Shown piece by piece: positions 1 to 7,550 of a stretch of 64,000 nt of DNA; within the stretch, counting starts at the first letter, position 1; each line of letters begins with the position of its first letter. The position numbers and the translations under genes were made by a program. Below the pieces are notes generated by a model. The model made no database searches, was not told where the DNA came from, and was given only the letters and a program-made list of their open reading frames with translations. Origin of the DNA: a virus; IMG/VR virus record IMGVR_UViG_3300034068_000286, positions 1 through 64,000 of that record, one strand, 5' to 3'.

Positions 1-55
1 ATTCCTGTTCTACGTTAACGCTTCCCATACCTTCTTGTAATTGTTTGTTTTTCAT
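1..55 (-). CDS. Partial CDS running off the left edge
   Basis: Only the first 18 codons are visible, starting at the ATG at 55 (MKNKQLQEGMGS...). It follows the 214-residue gene at 71-715 on the same strand with a 15-nt gap. Too little is present to assign a function. Confidence 0.5.
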   Translation of the reverse strand, partial: MKNKQLQEGMGSVNVEQE

Positions 56-70
56 AATATTTTCCTATTT

Positions 71-715
71 TTACCACTTACGGCACGACCAATAACGTGC
101 TTTTGTTCTTGGACCCGGTGTCTTGCAATTATGTCTGGCCCTAAAACTACGTCTACGAGCTGGGTTTGACTTCTTGATACGCATGTTAGGGTCACCAAAG
201 TTGACTTTCTTAACATTGCCAGTACCGGGATCTTTAACGTATACTTTAAACTTCTTAACATCACCACGCATGGGACGACCTAGTGGTACTTCGCGTCCTT
301 GGTATTGTGCTTCTTTGACCTGTTGTTGTCCATCTGCAGGAGCATCTGTGGGGAAGAACTTGTCAATTTGATCACGCATGGTACTGGTAGTTACATCACC
401 TGTTAGTGCGCTACTGTAACGTGGGTCTTGCGCTTCTCGACTGTTACGTGGAATGTAGCCACTAGATTCTTCTACACAGCTACCCTTTTCTCCACGCTTC
501 TTACCCGGGACTTTCTTGTAACCAGTCCAGCACTTGTCGTAGATTTTACTGTTGCCATGTGCTTCGTCTAATACAGTATAACCTGTGTCACTGAACTCGT
601 AGATGTAACCATCGTCTGTTTCACCTACAATTAAGCCTTCGACCACTGTGTCTGGGTCAGTTTCGAACTCTACAATGTCACCAACCCTGGGTTGGTCTAA
701 ATCACTAATCTTCAT
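71..715 (-). CDS. Conserved phage protein with basic Cys/Arg C-terminal domain
   Basis: 214 residues. The N-terminal ~60 residues are acidic with an SH3/KOW-like look (VGDIVEFETDPDTVV). The last ~70 residues are very basic and contain GDPNMRIKKSNPARRRSF followed by two cysteines and a terminal YWSCRKW. I recall this C-terminal block as recurring in aquatic T4-like phage proteins, without known function; nucleic-acid or virion binding is only a guess. The ATG at 715 lies directly after a hairpin and U-run whose 3' arm supplies the GGAGG ribosome-binding site (723-746). Confidence 0.8.
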   Translation of the reverse strand: MKISDLDQPRVGDIVEFETDPDTVVEGLIVGETDDGYIYEFSDTGYTVLDEAHGNSKIYDKCWTGYKKVPGKKRGEKGSCVEESSGYIPRNSREAQDPRYSSALTGDVTTSTMRDQIDKFFPTDAPADGQQQVKEAQYQGREVPLGRPMRGDVKKFKVYVKDPGTGNVKKVNFGDPNMRIKKSNPARRRSFRARHNCKTPGPRTKARYWSCRKW

Positions 716-722
716 TAAAAAA

Positions 723-746
723 GCCTCCGCAGTATTTAGCAGAGGC
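723..746 (-). promoter_or_regulatory. Composite hairpin: terminator-like stem, late-promoter-like loop, SD in 3' arm
   Basis: On the minus strand an 8-bp stem (GCCTCTGC / GCGGAGGC, one G-U pair) encloses a loop containing TAAATA and is followed by six Ts and then AATG, the start of the gene at 715. The 3' arm contains GGAGG, 8 nt from the ATG, so the hairpin would hide the ribosome-binding site. The octamer GCTAAATA (733-740) resembles a T4-type late promoter. A second copy with different stem pairs lies at 13855-13880. Confidence 0.7.
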
Positions 747-753
747 CGATAGT

Positions 754-837
754 TTACTTTTTGTCTTCATCCTTAAAGCGTTCAGGGAAGTTTAATCTTT
801 CCCATTCTTCGTCGCTTACCGGCCACCAGTTAGTCAT
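754..837 (-). CDS. Small hypothetical protein, 27 aa
   Basis: MTNWWPVSDEEWERLNFPER... then a charged tail. Its ATG overlaps the stop of the preceding 33-residue ORF (ATGA), which suggests translational coupling in a chain of tiny genes from 1433 down to 754. It is followed by the terminator-like hairpin at 723-746. No function is recognised. Confidence 0.5.
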   Translation of the reverse strand: MTNWWPVSDEEWERLNFPERFKDEDKK

Positions 838-935
838 ATCCAACCACGAAACTCTTCGGCTCCAATGCCGGGATGTACTTCCCAACCATTTCTGGCCCAG
901 CGGAAAAACATAATAAGATCACCGATAAGTTTCAT
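834..935 (-). CDS. Small hypothetical protein, 33 aa
   Basis: MKLIGDLIMFFRWARNGWEV..., preceded by AAGGTAAA before the ATG at 935. Start and stop both overlap neighbouring ORFs by 4 nt (ATGA). Hydrophobic N-terminus, no recognisable domain. Confidence 0.45.
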   Translation of the reverse strand: MKLIGDLIMFFRWARNGWEVHPGIGAEEFRGWI

Positions 936-1015
936 TTTACCTTGCCTGCTTTGTATACTCGATATTCTTGAATTATTTCGGCAATGTTTTTAAAAAATTG
1001 TTTAATTGCGTTCAT
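932..1015 (-). CDS. Small hypothetical protein, 27 aa (amphipathic)
   Basis: MNAIKQFFKNIAEIIQEYRV... with GGAG 8 nt upstream of the ATG at 1015. The pattern of aromatic, Lys and a YR motif is reminiscent of short DUF1127-type proteins, but it is too short to assign. It overlaps the end of the 60-residue gene above by 14 nt. Confidence 0.45.
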   Translation of the reverse strand: MNAIKQFFKNIAEIIQEYRVYKAGKVK

Positions 1016-1184
1016 GATTTTTACTCCAATAGTTACTGTTGCGTTCATAGCGTCCAGATAGTTCACGCTGGCGGCTTTCTAAATCAGCATGGTTCTGTGC
1101 TGAGTTTAAGTATTGTTCTTCCCACCAATTTAGCGTTTTTTGTTCACCAAATTGGGAGAAGAAGTTGATTATCTTCTCCCACAT
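1002..1184 (-). CDS. DUF3563-like small protein, 60 aa
   Basis: MWEKIINFFSQFGEQ... followed by EQYLNSAQNHADLESRQREL. The 'YL..A.D.ADLE.R.R.L' pattern is that of DUF3563, small proteins common in Burkholderiales and related bacteria. The ATG at 1184 is preferred over an upstream TTG at 1190. It lies directly downstream of the phasin-like gene. Function unknown; the family suggests a proteobacterial host or a gene taken from one. Confidence 0.55.
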   Translation of the reverse strand: MWEKIINFFSQFGEQKTLNWWEEQYLNSAQNHADLESRQRELSGRYERNSNYWSKNHERN

Positions 1185-1190
1185 AAGCAA

Positions 1191-1433
1191 TTACTCGCTT
1201 ACCTTGGATTTCTTTGCAGTGGCCTTTTGAGCAAATGCTTCAAAGCCAGGCAACGGTTTGATGTTGCTGTAGGCTTCTGTAAGTTGGTCACGCATTGTAG
1301 CGGCAACTTTACTGTTGGTGTCAACAACAACCTTGCTGAATTCTACAGCGGCAGTAGTTAGTTGTGTAGCAACTTCACGGGCAAATGCCTGGTTAGCTTC
1401 TACGGTCTTTTGAAAATTTTGAAAATCGAACAT
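1191..1433 (-). CDS. Phasin-like protein
   Basis: 80 residues; start at 1433 with AAGGAG upstream. The sequence (KTVEANQAFAREVATQLTT, AAVEFSKVVVDTNSKVA) matches the amphipathic helical pattern of the phasin family, which coats polyhydroxyalkanoate granules in bacteria. Typical bacterial phasins are 110-190 residues, so this is a short version. It heads a five-gene chain down to 754. The assignment rests on pattern only; it could be another coiled-coil protein. Confidence 0.5.
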   Translation of the reverse strand: MFDFQNFQKTVEANQAFAREVATQLTTAAVEFSKVVVDTNSKVAATMRDQLTEAYSNIKPLPGFEAFAQKATAKKSKVSE

Positions 1434-1496
1434 GCTTATTCTCCTTGTATGTTAAGCGAGTACAGTAGCCTCATCATGAGCACTACCACTAGTGAA

Positions 1497-1548
1497 AACA
1501 CTATTAGTGTTTCTACTAGTATAACATTATATATGTTGCGATGCAACA
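1497..1548 (-). promoter_or_regulatory. Possible sigma70 promoter with inverted repeats upstream of the phasin-like gene
   Basis: On the minus strand TTGCAT (1541-1546), a 17-bp spacer and TATACT (1518-1523) form a weak promoter. A 6-bp inverted repeat TGTTGC/GCAACA (1534-1548) overlaps the -35, and a 7-bp inverted repeat AACACTA/TAGTGTT (1497-1511) lies just downstream of the -10, where an operator would be expected. The 150-nt gap 1434-1583 holds nothing else I can identify. Confidence 0.4.
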
Positions 1549-1583
1549 TCAATGTGTACCGTTTTAACGGGTTTTACAGGAGT

Positions 1584-2597
1584 TTAGTGACCATTCACTA
1601 ATTTTGCAAATTCACCACTGGCCAAGTTCTTGCCCTTGCTTTCACATTGGATATCAAAGTTATCGGCAAAGGTAGCGGCCCAAGAATTTACAGCGTGATT
1701 CCAGTAAAAGTCACTGTGTGCTCTAAGCTTTTGCTTTTTGTAGCCTAGCGATAAAAGGGAGGCCATGTCTGGGAGCTCGTCTCGGGCATGATCATTGAGT
1801 ACATCTTCGCGAGAAACACTATAATGCATAGCAGGACGGACACCGCGCCAACTGTCAATAACCCGTTTAACACGTACATCGTCAGGATGTATATATTCTC
1901 CCGAATTGATCCAGTGGTGATGGATGTCCAAAACGATTGGGCATAAGTCTGCAAGTTCGAGACAAGTTTCAAGATTGTGTGAGTTTTCTTCATTTTCAAT
2001 AGTTATGCAGTTACGAGCCTCTGGGCTTAGCCGATTATATGCCCGACGAATACCTTCGGGTCCTTGTTGTCCACTAATGTGTACATTGATCTTAAAGTCC
2101 TGGAATTTCTGTCCATAGCCCATCCAACGTGCTAGATCAGCGTGATACTCAAATTCCAAGATACTACGCTCTACAATGCCAGGATTTACTGAAGCTAGTA
2201 CGCAGAACTGTCCAGGATGGAAACTGAGTCTAACACCTAGTCTACGTGCGGCTTCGCCCACAGGAGCAAAGATCTTTGCACAATGATCTTGTACGTCCAG
2301 TTGCTTCCAAAACGGAATCCATTCTTCATGTGTGTAGCCCTGTAGCATTTCACTACCCAAGCGCACCATGCGTCTATGTTCAGGTAGTGCGGCCACACGT
2401 TCTACTAGCAATAGGGCCGCACGTGCATTGTGGTTCATAATATCCCACTGCCGTTGTTCAGCCTCGCTCTTGTGTTCACGCAACCAGCGCATGGTGGTAC
2501 TACGACCGTTTAAGTCTCGGTCCACAGCACTGACTTTCATACCAGCTACTTCACTTGGATCATTGATCCACTTGCAACAAAAACCTACTCGGCCCAT
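1584..2597 (-). CDS. uvsE: UV-damage endonuclease UvsE (UVDE family)
   Basis: 337 residues from the ATG at 2597, which has AGGAG upstream; an extension to a start near 2693 would cover the promoter and is rejected. UVDE enzymes are TIM-barrel metal-dependent endonucleases that nick DNA 5' to pyrimidine dimers. Visible family motifs are RLSFHPGQFCVL, INVHISGQQG, CITIENEENS and IVLDIHHHWINSG, which carry the metal-binding His/Glu/Asp residues. A consensus sigma70 promoter lies just upstream, so this is probably an early DNA-repair gene. Full length for the family. Confidence 0.93.
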   Translation of the reverse strand: MGRVGFCCKWINDPSEVAGMKVSAVDRDLNGRSTTMRWLREHKSEAEQRQWDIMNHNARAALLLVERVAALPEHRRMVRLGSEMLQGYTHEEWIPFWKQLDVQDHCAKIFAPVGEAARRLGVRLSFHPGQFCVLASVNPGIVERSILEFEYHADLARWMGYGQKFQDFKINVHISGQQGPEGIRRAYNRLSPEARNCITIENEENSHNLETCLELADLCPIVLDIHHHWINSGEYIHPDDVRVKRVIDSWRGVRPAMHYSVSREDVLNDHARDELPDMASLLSLGYKKQKLRAHSDFYWNHAVNSWAATFADNFDIQCESKGKNLASGEFAKLVNGH

Positions 2598-2619
2598 ACA
2601 TTCTCCTGATGTGTATGCT

Positions 2620-2648
2620 ATTATAAATGAAAACAGCGGTTGTGTCAA
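2620..2648 (-). promoter_or_regulatory. Consensus sigma70 promoter for uvsE
   Basis: TTGACA (2643-2648), 17-bp spacer, TATAAT (2620-2625) on the minus strand: a full consensus match, followed by a short leader with AGGAG. The -35 lies in the loop and 3' arm of a 9-bp hairpin (CAGCGGTTG aca CAACCGCTG, 2633-2653) that is followed by TTTT, so a terminator-like structure overlaps the promoter. Confidence 0.85.
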
Positions 2649-2731
2649 CCGCTGTATATAGTGCCACGAAGCAAGGGAAACGAAAACAGTCAAATATCAG
2701 CAATCAAACATCTGGTATCAAACATACGCTT

Positions 2732-2784
2732 TTTGCTCAGATATATCATCAAATATCATTTTAATAGTTTTATATCTGAGCAAA
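2732..2784. repeat. 14-bp perfect inverted repeat with 25-nt spacer
   Basis: TTTGCTCAGATATA (2732-2745) is repeated as its exact reverse complement at 2771-2784; with a two-base bulge the pairing extends to GC on each side. It is not followed by a T-run on either strand, so it looks like an operator pair or RNA element rather than a terminator. It sits in the 284-nt non-coding gap between uvsE and the gene at 2882. Confidence 0.7.
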
Positions 2785-2881
2785 GCTAGTTGAGTTAGTT
2801 TTTCAAGACTAATTCAGGATTTGTTTATCGCATGAAGCGATACTGTATTTTCGCTTTTACCTTGGACCAAGTGTGGCAGTC

Positions 2882-3460
2882 TTAGTCTAGCCCAAGTTCA
2901 GTTAGCACAAGTGCTACCTGTTCGGGTACTTCAATATCTGTGCGGACGTTGATACTGACCATTTCGTCCTTAATCTTGCGTCGACGTCGTCGAATTGCTT
3001 CCAGTTCTTTTTTGGCTTCTGCAATGGCCTCTGCTGGCACAACGTTGACGTCCAAGCTGTAGTCACGACCGTAAATGCTTACCCGTTCGTTGTTGCTATT
3101 GGCCTTGCGGCTTTCAATTTCTGCTGCCAAGGCATCCAAGTTGGGACGAACAGCAGATTCGCTGTAGGCTTTTAACCTAGACTCAGCACTGGCCAACATG
3201 GCTTCTTCAGCCAGGTAATCAGTGATGCCTACTTCGGCATTTTTCTTGGCTACCACACCACGTAGGAACTTGTTTGCGTTAAGCAAACGACCAGCCTGAG
3301 CATGATTTGCTTTTACCTTGGCCAGCTGTTCTTCTAACTGGGCATGTACATTTGTTTCAAACAAGCTGATTTTTGCTGTTGTTTCTTCTGTGCCCAAACG
3401 CTTGATTTCATCAGTGATTGTTTGCTGGACCACACTGGCCTTGCGTAAATTGATTTTCAT
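2882..3460 (-). CDS. Conserved hypothetical coiled-coil protein
   Basis: 192 residues, predicted mostly alpha-helical with long charged heptad-like stretches and an Arg/Lys run (AIRRRRRKIKDE) near residue 160. SD AAGGA precedes the ATG. It is driven by its own sigma70 promoter (3492-3520). I do not recognise the family. Confidence 0.75.
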   Translation of the reverse strand: MKINLRKASVVQQTITDEIKRLGTEETTAKISLFETNVHAQLEEQLAKVKANHAQAGRLLNANKFLRGVVAKKNAEVGITDYLAEEAMLASAESRLKAYSESAVRPNLDALAAEIESRKANSNNERVSIYGRDYSLDVNVVPAEAIAEAKKELEAIRRRRRKIKDEMVSINVRTDIEVPEQVALVLTELGLD

Positions 3461-3491
3461 GGAGTTCCTTAGAGTTTAATGTCTATGTGCT

Positions 3492-3520
3492 AGTATAGCA
3501 AAAGACACGGTCATTGTCAA
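3492..3520 (-). promoter_or_regulatory. Sigma70 promoter
   Basis: TTGACA (3515-3520), 17-bp spacer, TATACT (3492-3497) on the minus strand, about 30 nt before the ATG of the 192-residue gene. Confidence 0.8.
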
Positions 3521-3536
3521 GACTTATTTGTCCAGA

Positions 3537-4352
3537 TTATGCAGGTGGAGGAATTAGTGCAAGCAAAGCGGCAATATCGTATTCATCTGCCAGTGCTATC
3601 CATCCGCCATCGGTATACACTTTAATTTTGCCAGGTGGTCCAGAGCTTATTGGATTCTTTTCAACTGTATTAAAGTACATGGTACCAACTTCACTTGTTG
3701 TTGGATCAGTTGCATAACACGGAAGTTTTGGTAAGCCTGTTACCACTTCTTTTGTTTCGTGTAGATGAACAAGAATATTACCATTCAATGGTACGGAGTC
3801 GCGGTCGTCAAAATTTCTAATTGGATCTATGTATAGACCTTTTTTTGCCGCTGTGATTTCAGAGTCACTTGTACTAATAACAATACTAGATCCCACTTGC
3901 CCATTGGCACCAGCTCGGTTTCCAATTGCGATAGAGTTCGCACCTTGTGCAGTTTGACCTGCCGTTTCACCAATGGCAATAGCACCAGCACCTTGTGCAG
4001 TTTGACCTGCATTTTCACCAATGGCAATGGCCAGCGTGGATTGCGTACTTTTCCCTGCACTGGTACCAACAGCAATGGCTTTTGCACCCTGTGATGTTCT
4101 ACCAGCTTGGTCACCAATGGCAATGGCAAATGTAGACTGTGCAGATTGCCCAGCTGATACTCCAATACAAATAGCATTAAGTGCTTGTGTTTCTTCTCCA
4201 GCACGGTCGCCAATGGCAATGGCCCATTGTGCCTGCGCTGAATAGCCAGCCTTGCGCCCTACAGATACTGTATTCTCAGTATTGCTTTCTTCTCCAGCGT
4301 ATCGTCCGATTGTTACGGAGTCTAGGTTATGTCTACGTCTTCTTCTGTACAT
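3537..4352 (-). CDS. Virion surface protein with YadA-like head repeats
   Basis: 271 residues. After a basic start (MYRRRRRHN) the first ~170 residues contain about ten 14-residue repeats of the type 'AIAIGxxAGxxxQGA', the pattern of YadA-type left-handed beta-roll trimeric adhesins. The C-terminal ~70 residues (GTMYFNTVEK, IKVYTDGGWIAL) form a tail-fibre-tip-like domain ending in PPPA. A role in host-surface binding is inferred. An AATAAATA late-type octamer lies 5 nt before the ATG. Confidence 0.75.
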   Translation of the reverse strand: MYRRRRRHNLDSVTIGRYAGEESNTENTVSVGRKAGYSAQAQWAIAIGDRAGEETQALNAICIGVSAGQSAQSTFAIAIGDQAGRTSQGAKAIAVGTSAGKSTQSTLAIAIGENAGQTAQGAGAIAIGETAGQTAQGANSIAIGNRAGANGQVGSSIVISTSDSEITAAKKGLYIDPIRNFDDRDSVPLNGNILVHLHETKEVVTGLPKLPCYATDPTTSEVGTMYFNTVEKNPISSGPPGKIKVYTDGGWIALADEYDIAALLALIPPPA

Positions 4353-4357
4353 AATGA

Positions 4358-4365
4358 TATTTATT
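4358..4365 (-). promoter_or_regulatory. T4-type late promoter octamer
   Basis: AATAAATA on the minus strand, ending 5 nt before the ATG at 4352 and overlapping the stop codon of the upstream gene. If used as in T4, transcription would start at or next to the ATG. Confidence 0.45.
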
Positions 4366-4819
4366 CCCCATCTGCTAAAACTTTTGGCTTTTTTGGTAAA
4401 GTAAATTTACCATAGCTTTTTAAGATTGGCATACCGGTTGGGTCGTTGGCTCTTATTTCCCCATCTAGCTCTATTGTATCACCTACACTGCGTGGAACAA
4501 CTTTGCAGAATAACCAGCGTTTGATCCTAGCAGGATGTACAAACTTATTATCCAGTTGCATTGTATATGCGGCACCACCCCCGGTTAGATCCCAGATGGC
4601 GGCACTCATGCAGTAGTCCATGTAGGTCATTAGTGCGCCACCATGCGTTACACCTTGGCTGTTACGGTGGTGTATATTGTTGATCCAGGCAAAGTTGCTC
4701 TCACTATGATCTGGTGTGAACTTGTACCACGTGGCCATGGTCCTACTTACAAAGTCATCCCACTTTTCACTGCGGCGAGTATAGCCTAGTAGCTCTAGTG
4801 CGGCAGGGGAATATTTCAT
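4361..4819 (-). CDS. Hotdog-fold thioesterase (PaaI/4HBT-like)
   Basis: 152 residues. The segment GVTHGGALMTYMDYCMSAA matches the 'GxxHGGxLxxLxD' active-site helix of PaaI-type acyl-CoA thioesterases, followed by the expected beta-strands. Enzymes of this family hydrolyse acyl-CoA or aryl-CoA thioesters in the cytoplasm. It overlaps the gene at 4819 by one base, and the region also carries a nitroreductase, so this looks like a small metabolic insert among tail genes. Substrate unknown. Confidence 0.7.
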   Translation of the reverse strand: MKYSPAALELLGYTRRSEKWDDFVSRTMATWYKFTPDHSESNFAWINNIHHRNSQGVTHGGALMTYMDYCMSAAIWDLTGGGAAYTMQLDNKFVHPARIKRWLFCKVVPRSVGDTIELDGEIRANDPTGMPILKSYGKFTLPKKPKVLADGE

Positions 4820-5199
4820 TAGCCTTTGAGTATGTTACGGAAATAACTAAGTGCGGCTTCATGCACCTGTTGTTCAGTTGCGTCATCAGGAACATCCAAT
4901 ATCAAATCCTCTGTACTGGCTTCCAGTTCCCATTCAAGTCCTGCGGGGATAACTTGATCAATTTCATAACTTAGAATATCACCAGCCGCAGAACCTAGTT
5001 CACTGTGCTCAATGTTGGTACTGAGTTGGAACACATAGCACCACATCTCGTCGTCATTCATGTGCTCCAGTACATCATCAGATACAACAATTTCACCAAT
5101 TTCATCGTCAATGATTTCTGTAAGGTCTGTAAACTCTTGATCTGTAAGTTCACGTTCAACGCAAATTCTTACAAAGAATTTTGGTTCTAATTCTTCCAT
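4819..5199 (-). CDS. Acidic conserved hypothetical protein
   Basis: 126 residues, strongly acidic (many Asp/Glu; ITEIIDDEIGE-like stretches). SD AAAAAGGA precedes the ATG at 5199. No domain is recognised. It lies directly upstream of the thioesterase with a 1-nt overlap, suggesting co-translation. Confidence 0.6.
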   Translation of the reverse strand: MEELEPKFFVRICVERELTDQEFTDLTEIIDDEIGEIVVSDDVLEHMNDDEMWCYVFQLSTNIEHSELGSAAGDILSYEIDQVIPAGLEWELEASTEDLILDVPDDATEQQVHEAALSYFRNILKG

Positions 5200-5253
5200 G
5201 ATATATCCTTTTTCTAGTGTTATTTACAATCTACGATTGGATTCAATTGCTCG

Positions 5254-6123
5254 TTATTTAAAATCAAAACCCATTTGCTTCAAGCTTTGTGTCACATACT
5301 TTTTATCATATGCCACAGCCATTCTTTCTATCAGCCGATCAACATAGTCTTTCTTGTACAGAGCAGGAGAGCCATTAAAAGTTTTATGTACTGTATTGTA
5401 TGGGTCTAATCTGTCCATGTCATCAAACGTCTTGTAAGAACCATGATGTAGCACAATATCTGTAGGGAGTCTTGGTTTAGGACGTTTAACCGCCTGCACA
5501 AATGCATTTGGGTAACCTACAGCCATTCCAAAGATGGGAAAGGTGAGAGGAGGTAAATTAAAGTTCTCAATGAAATGTTCTGCAGGAATTTGTCTCACAG
5601 CACCGCAATACATTACACCAAGTCCTTGACTTTCTGCGGCCAGTGCAAATGTTTGTGCGGCAATGGTAGCATCAATAATGGCCTTTAGGTGAAACTCTGC
5701 TCTTGATGTTTGTAGCAGTAAATCAGCATCAATGTTTCTTTCTGTGGCATGTGCTTGTAAAATACTATCTACTCGATGCAGGTCTGCTAACCATATTAAG
5801 AAAACTGCACAATCATTTAATGCAATAACATTATAAGAATCAACACTACCCATTATATTTTGTGAGTATGGTGTATTGATTAATCGTGCCTTGCTTTCTT
5901 TGTCAGCGAGTGCAATGACACTCCAGGTCTGTAGCATGCCGCTTGTTGGCGCACTTTGAGCGGCTGCTACTAGTAGTTCAAGTTGACCAGGTGCTAAGGG
6001 TTGGTCTGTAAATCCCCTGATAGTACTTCTGCCTAGTACCTGTTGTATAAAATCATTGGGAGGATATTTGCTATCTTCTACTGAACCACCAAAACGTTTT
6101 TGATAAGCCGACTTCTCGCTCAT
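5254..6123 (-). CDS. Nitroreductase-family FMN oxidoreductase (NfsA/FRP-like)
   Basis: 289 residues. RSTIRGFTDQPLAPGQLELL and AAQSAPTSGMLQTWSVI are the FMN-binding N-terminal signatures of the NfsA/flavin-reductase branch; GLGVMYCGAVR and PIFGMAVGYP are the second conserved block. Such enzymes use NAD(P)H to reduce quinones, flavins or nitro compounds. It is full length and located between virion genes, so it is an auxiliary metabolic gene rather than a structural one. Substrate unknown. Confidence 0.85.
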   Translation of the reverse strand: MSEKSAYQKRFGGSVEDSKYPPNDFIQQVLGRSTIRGFTDQPLAPGQLELLVAAAQSAPTSGMLQTWSVIALADKESKARLINTPYSQNIMGSVDSYNVIALNDCAVFLIWLADLHRVDSILQAHATERNIDADLLLQTSRAEFHLKAIIDATIAAQTFALAAESQGLGVMYCGAVRQIPAEHFIENFNLPPLTFPIFGMAVGYPNAFVQAVKRPKPRLPTDIVLHHGSYKTFDDMDRLDPYNTVHKTFNGSPALYKKDYVDRLIERMAVAYDKKYVTQSLKQMGFDFK

Positions 6124-6146
6124 AAAATACTAGCCTTTGCTATTGT

Positions 6147-7139
6147 TTAAAAGGCACCACCATCGAGTTCAGCTATATCAATTGCTGTAGTAATTTCAGT
6201 ACTAATCTCTGTTCTTGCTGTGACAATGGCCGCACTGATTGCATCTTCTACATAATCTAGTGTTGCAAAGCCCTGCCCTGCAACAACGTCAGTAATTTGA
6301 TTGTCAACATAACCCTTCGTTGCCGCATGGCTATCACTTGTAGGGTCAGCTGGTAGTGTAAGTGTACCAGTTGTATTGAGTGTAACTTCAAAGCTACCAT
6401 TGGCCAATCTGTTGGTGGGCTGTGCTGAAATTATATCAAGTACACGCTGTTCTGTAAAGTACAGGTTGGTACCCTCGGCCAAATCAGAAGTTGTTTTAGT
6501 AGCCAATGCCGCATCAAAGCGAGCCTGTGTCCAATACAAGTTATCACCTTCGGCTAATGCAGTTGTTGTCTTGGCAGCAAATGCCGAATCAAATCTGGCT
6601 TGTGTGTAGTATAAATTGCTACCTTCAGTTGTGTCCGATGTTGACTTAGAACCCAATGCCGCATCAAAGCGAGCCTGTGTCCAATATAAGTTACTGCCTT
6701 CAGCTACATCTGAAGTTGTTTTGGCGGCCAATGCTGAGTCAAATCTAGCTTGTGTATAATACAGGTTAGTGTCTTCGGCTACATCTGAAGTTGTCTTGCT
6801 AGTTAGTGCGGTATCGAAGTAAGAGTTAAAATCGTTTGATGCTAATTTAGTACCAATCAGTGCTGTAATAGTTGTGGCAAAGTTTTCGTCATTGTCTAAT
6901 GCCGCTGCCAATTCGTTCAATGTATCCAACAGCGCAGGAGCACCATCAACCACTGCATCAACATAGGCCTTGCTGGCCAAGTTGCCAATTGCCACAATTG
7001 ATTCAGTTAGATTCTGTCCAGTAATTTTTTGTGTGATGCGGTCATTTACTAATACAAATTCATCAAGGCTATCAAATTGAACTGTCTCATCTAGTTCTGA
7101 TATTTTGGCAAACATTTTGCCCTGGAAAAAATTACTCAT
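6147..7139 (-). CDS. Tail-fibre-like protein with 24-residue repeats
   Basis: 330 residues. A middle region (about residues 110-230) has five 24-residue repeats of the type 'TSDVAEGSNLYYTQARFDAA', visible in DNA as 72-bp imperfect tandem repeats at ~6450-6830. The same motif is found in the large fibre at 9545-13288. The C-terminus contains AATKGYVDNQI, a motif common in phage fibre and baseplate-associated proteins. Probably a virion adhesin subunit. Confidence 0.75.
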   Translation of the reverse strand: MSNFFQGKMFAKISELDETVQFDSLDEFVLVNDRITQKITGQNLTESIVAIGNLASKAYVDAVVDGAPALLDTLNELAAALDNDENFATTITALIGTKLASNDFNSYFDTALTSKTTSDVAEDTNLYYTQARFDSALAAKTTSDVAEGSNLYWTQARFDAALGSKSTSDTTEGSNLYYTQARFDSAFAAKTTTALAEGDNLYWTQARFDAALATKTTSDLAEGTNLYFTEQRVLDIISAQPTNRLANGSFEVTLNTTGTLTLPADPTSDSHAATKGYVDNQITDVVAGQGFATLDYVEDAISAAIVTARTEISTEITTAIDIAELDGGAF

Positions 7140-7151
7140 TGCGGCCTCTCA

Positions 7152-7550
7152 TTATACTGACACACGAGTCAGTATTACATATATTGTATAGTTTGATTGA
7201 TTTGCACCATCTGGTAAACACTCAATCTTTAATGTTGAACTTGCTGATGTTAGCACAACGTTTGCACTAAAGTCTTCTTGGAATACATCTTCAATTCTGG
7301 TTATTGTTGTGCCTGTAATTGTGCCACGCAAGTGCCTTGCTACAATACCTGTTGTACTAGAAGCAAGAACTTTAATGTCATAAAACTCAACACCACTTAG
7401 ATCAATGTCTGTGCCATCTCTAGTCACAGCAAATTGGTTTGCTCCTGACGTAGATGCAGTCAAAGTAAAATGACGAACTTCAGCGCCAGAACCTTCACCT
7501 AAAGTAAATTGGTTAGAAGTAGTTCCTGCTGTGTTATTATATGTTTTCAT
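7152..7550 (-). CDS. Small virion-associated beta-rich protein
   Basis: 132 residues rich in Thr/Ser/Gly and beta-strand patterns (FTLGEGSGAEVRHFTLTAS). Its ATG overlaps the stop of the 661-residue gene by one base, and it lies inside the tail-fibre block. Likely a fibre or tip component; no family assigned. Confidence 0.6.
   Translation of the reverse strand: MKTYNNTAGTTSNQFTLGEGSGAEVRHFTLTASTSGANQFAVTRDGTDIDLSGVEFYDIKVLASSTTGIVARHLRGTITGTTITRIEDVFQEDFSANVVLTSASSTLKIECLPDGANQSNYTIYVILTRVSV

Noticed and set aside
1434-1583. Small gene in the gap before uvsE stop
   Set aside because: Only short frames without SD; the inverted repeats and weak promoter explain the region better.
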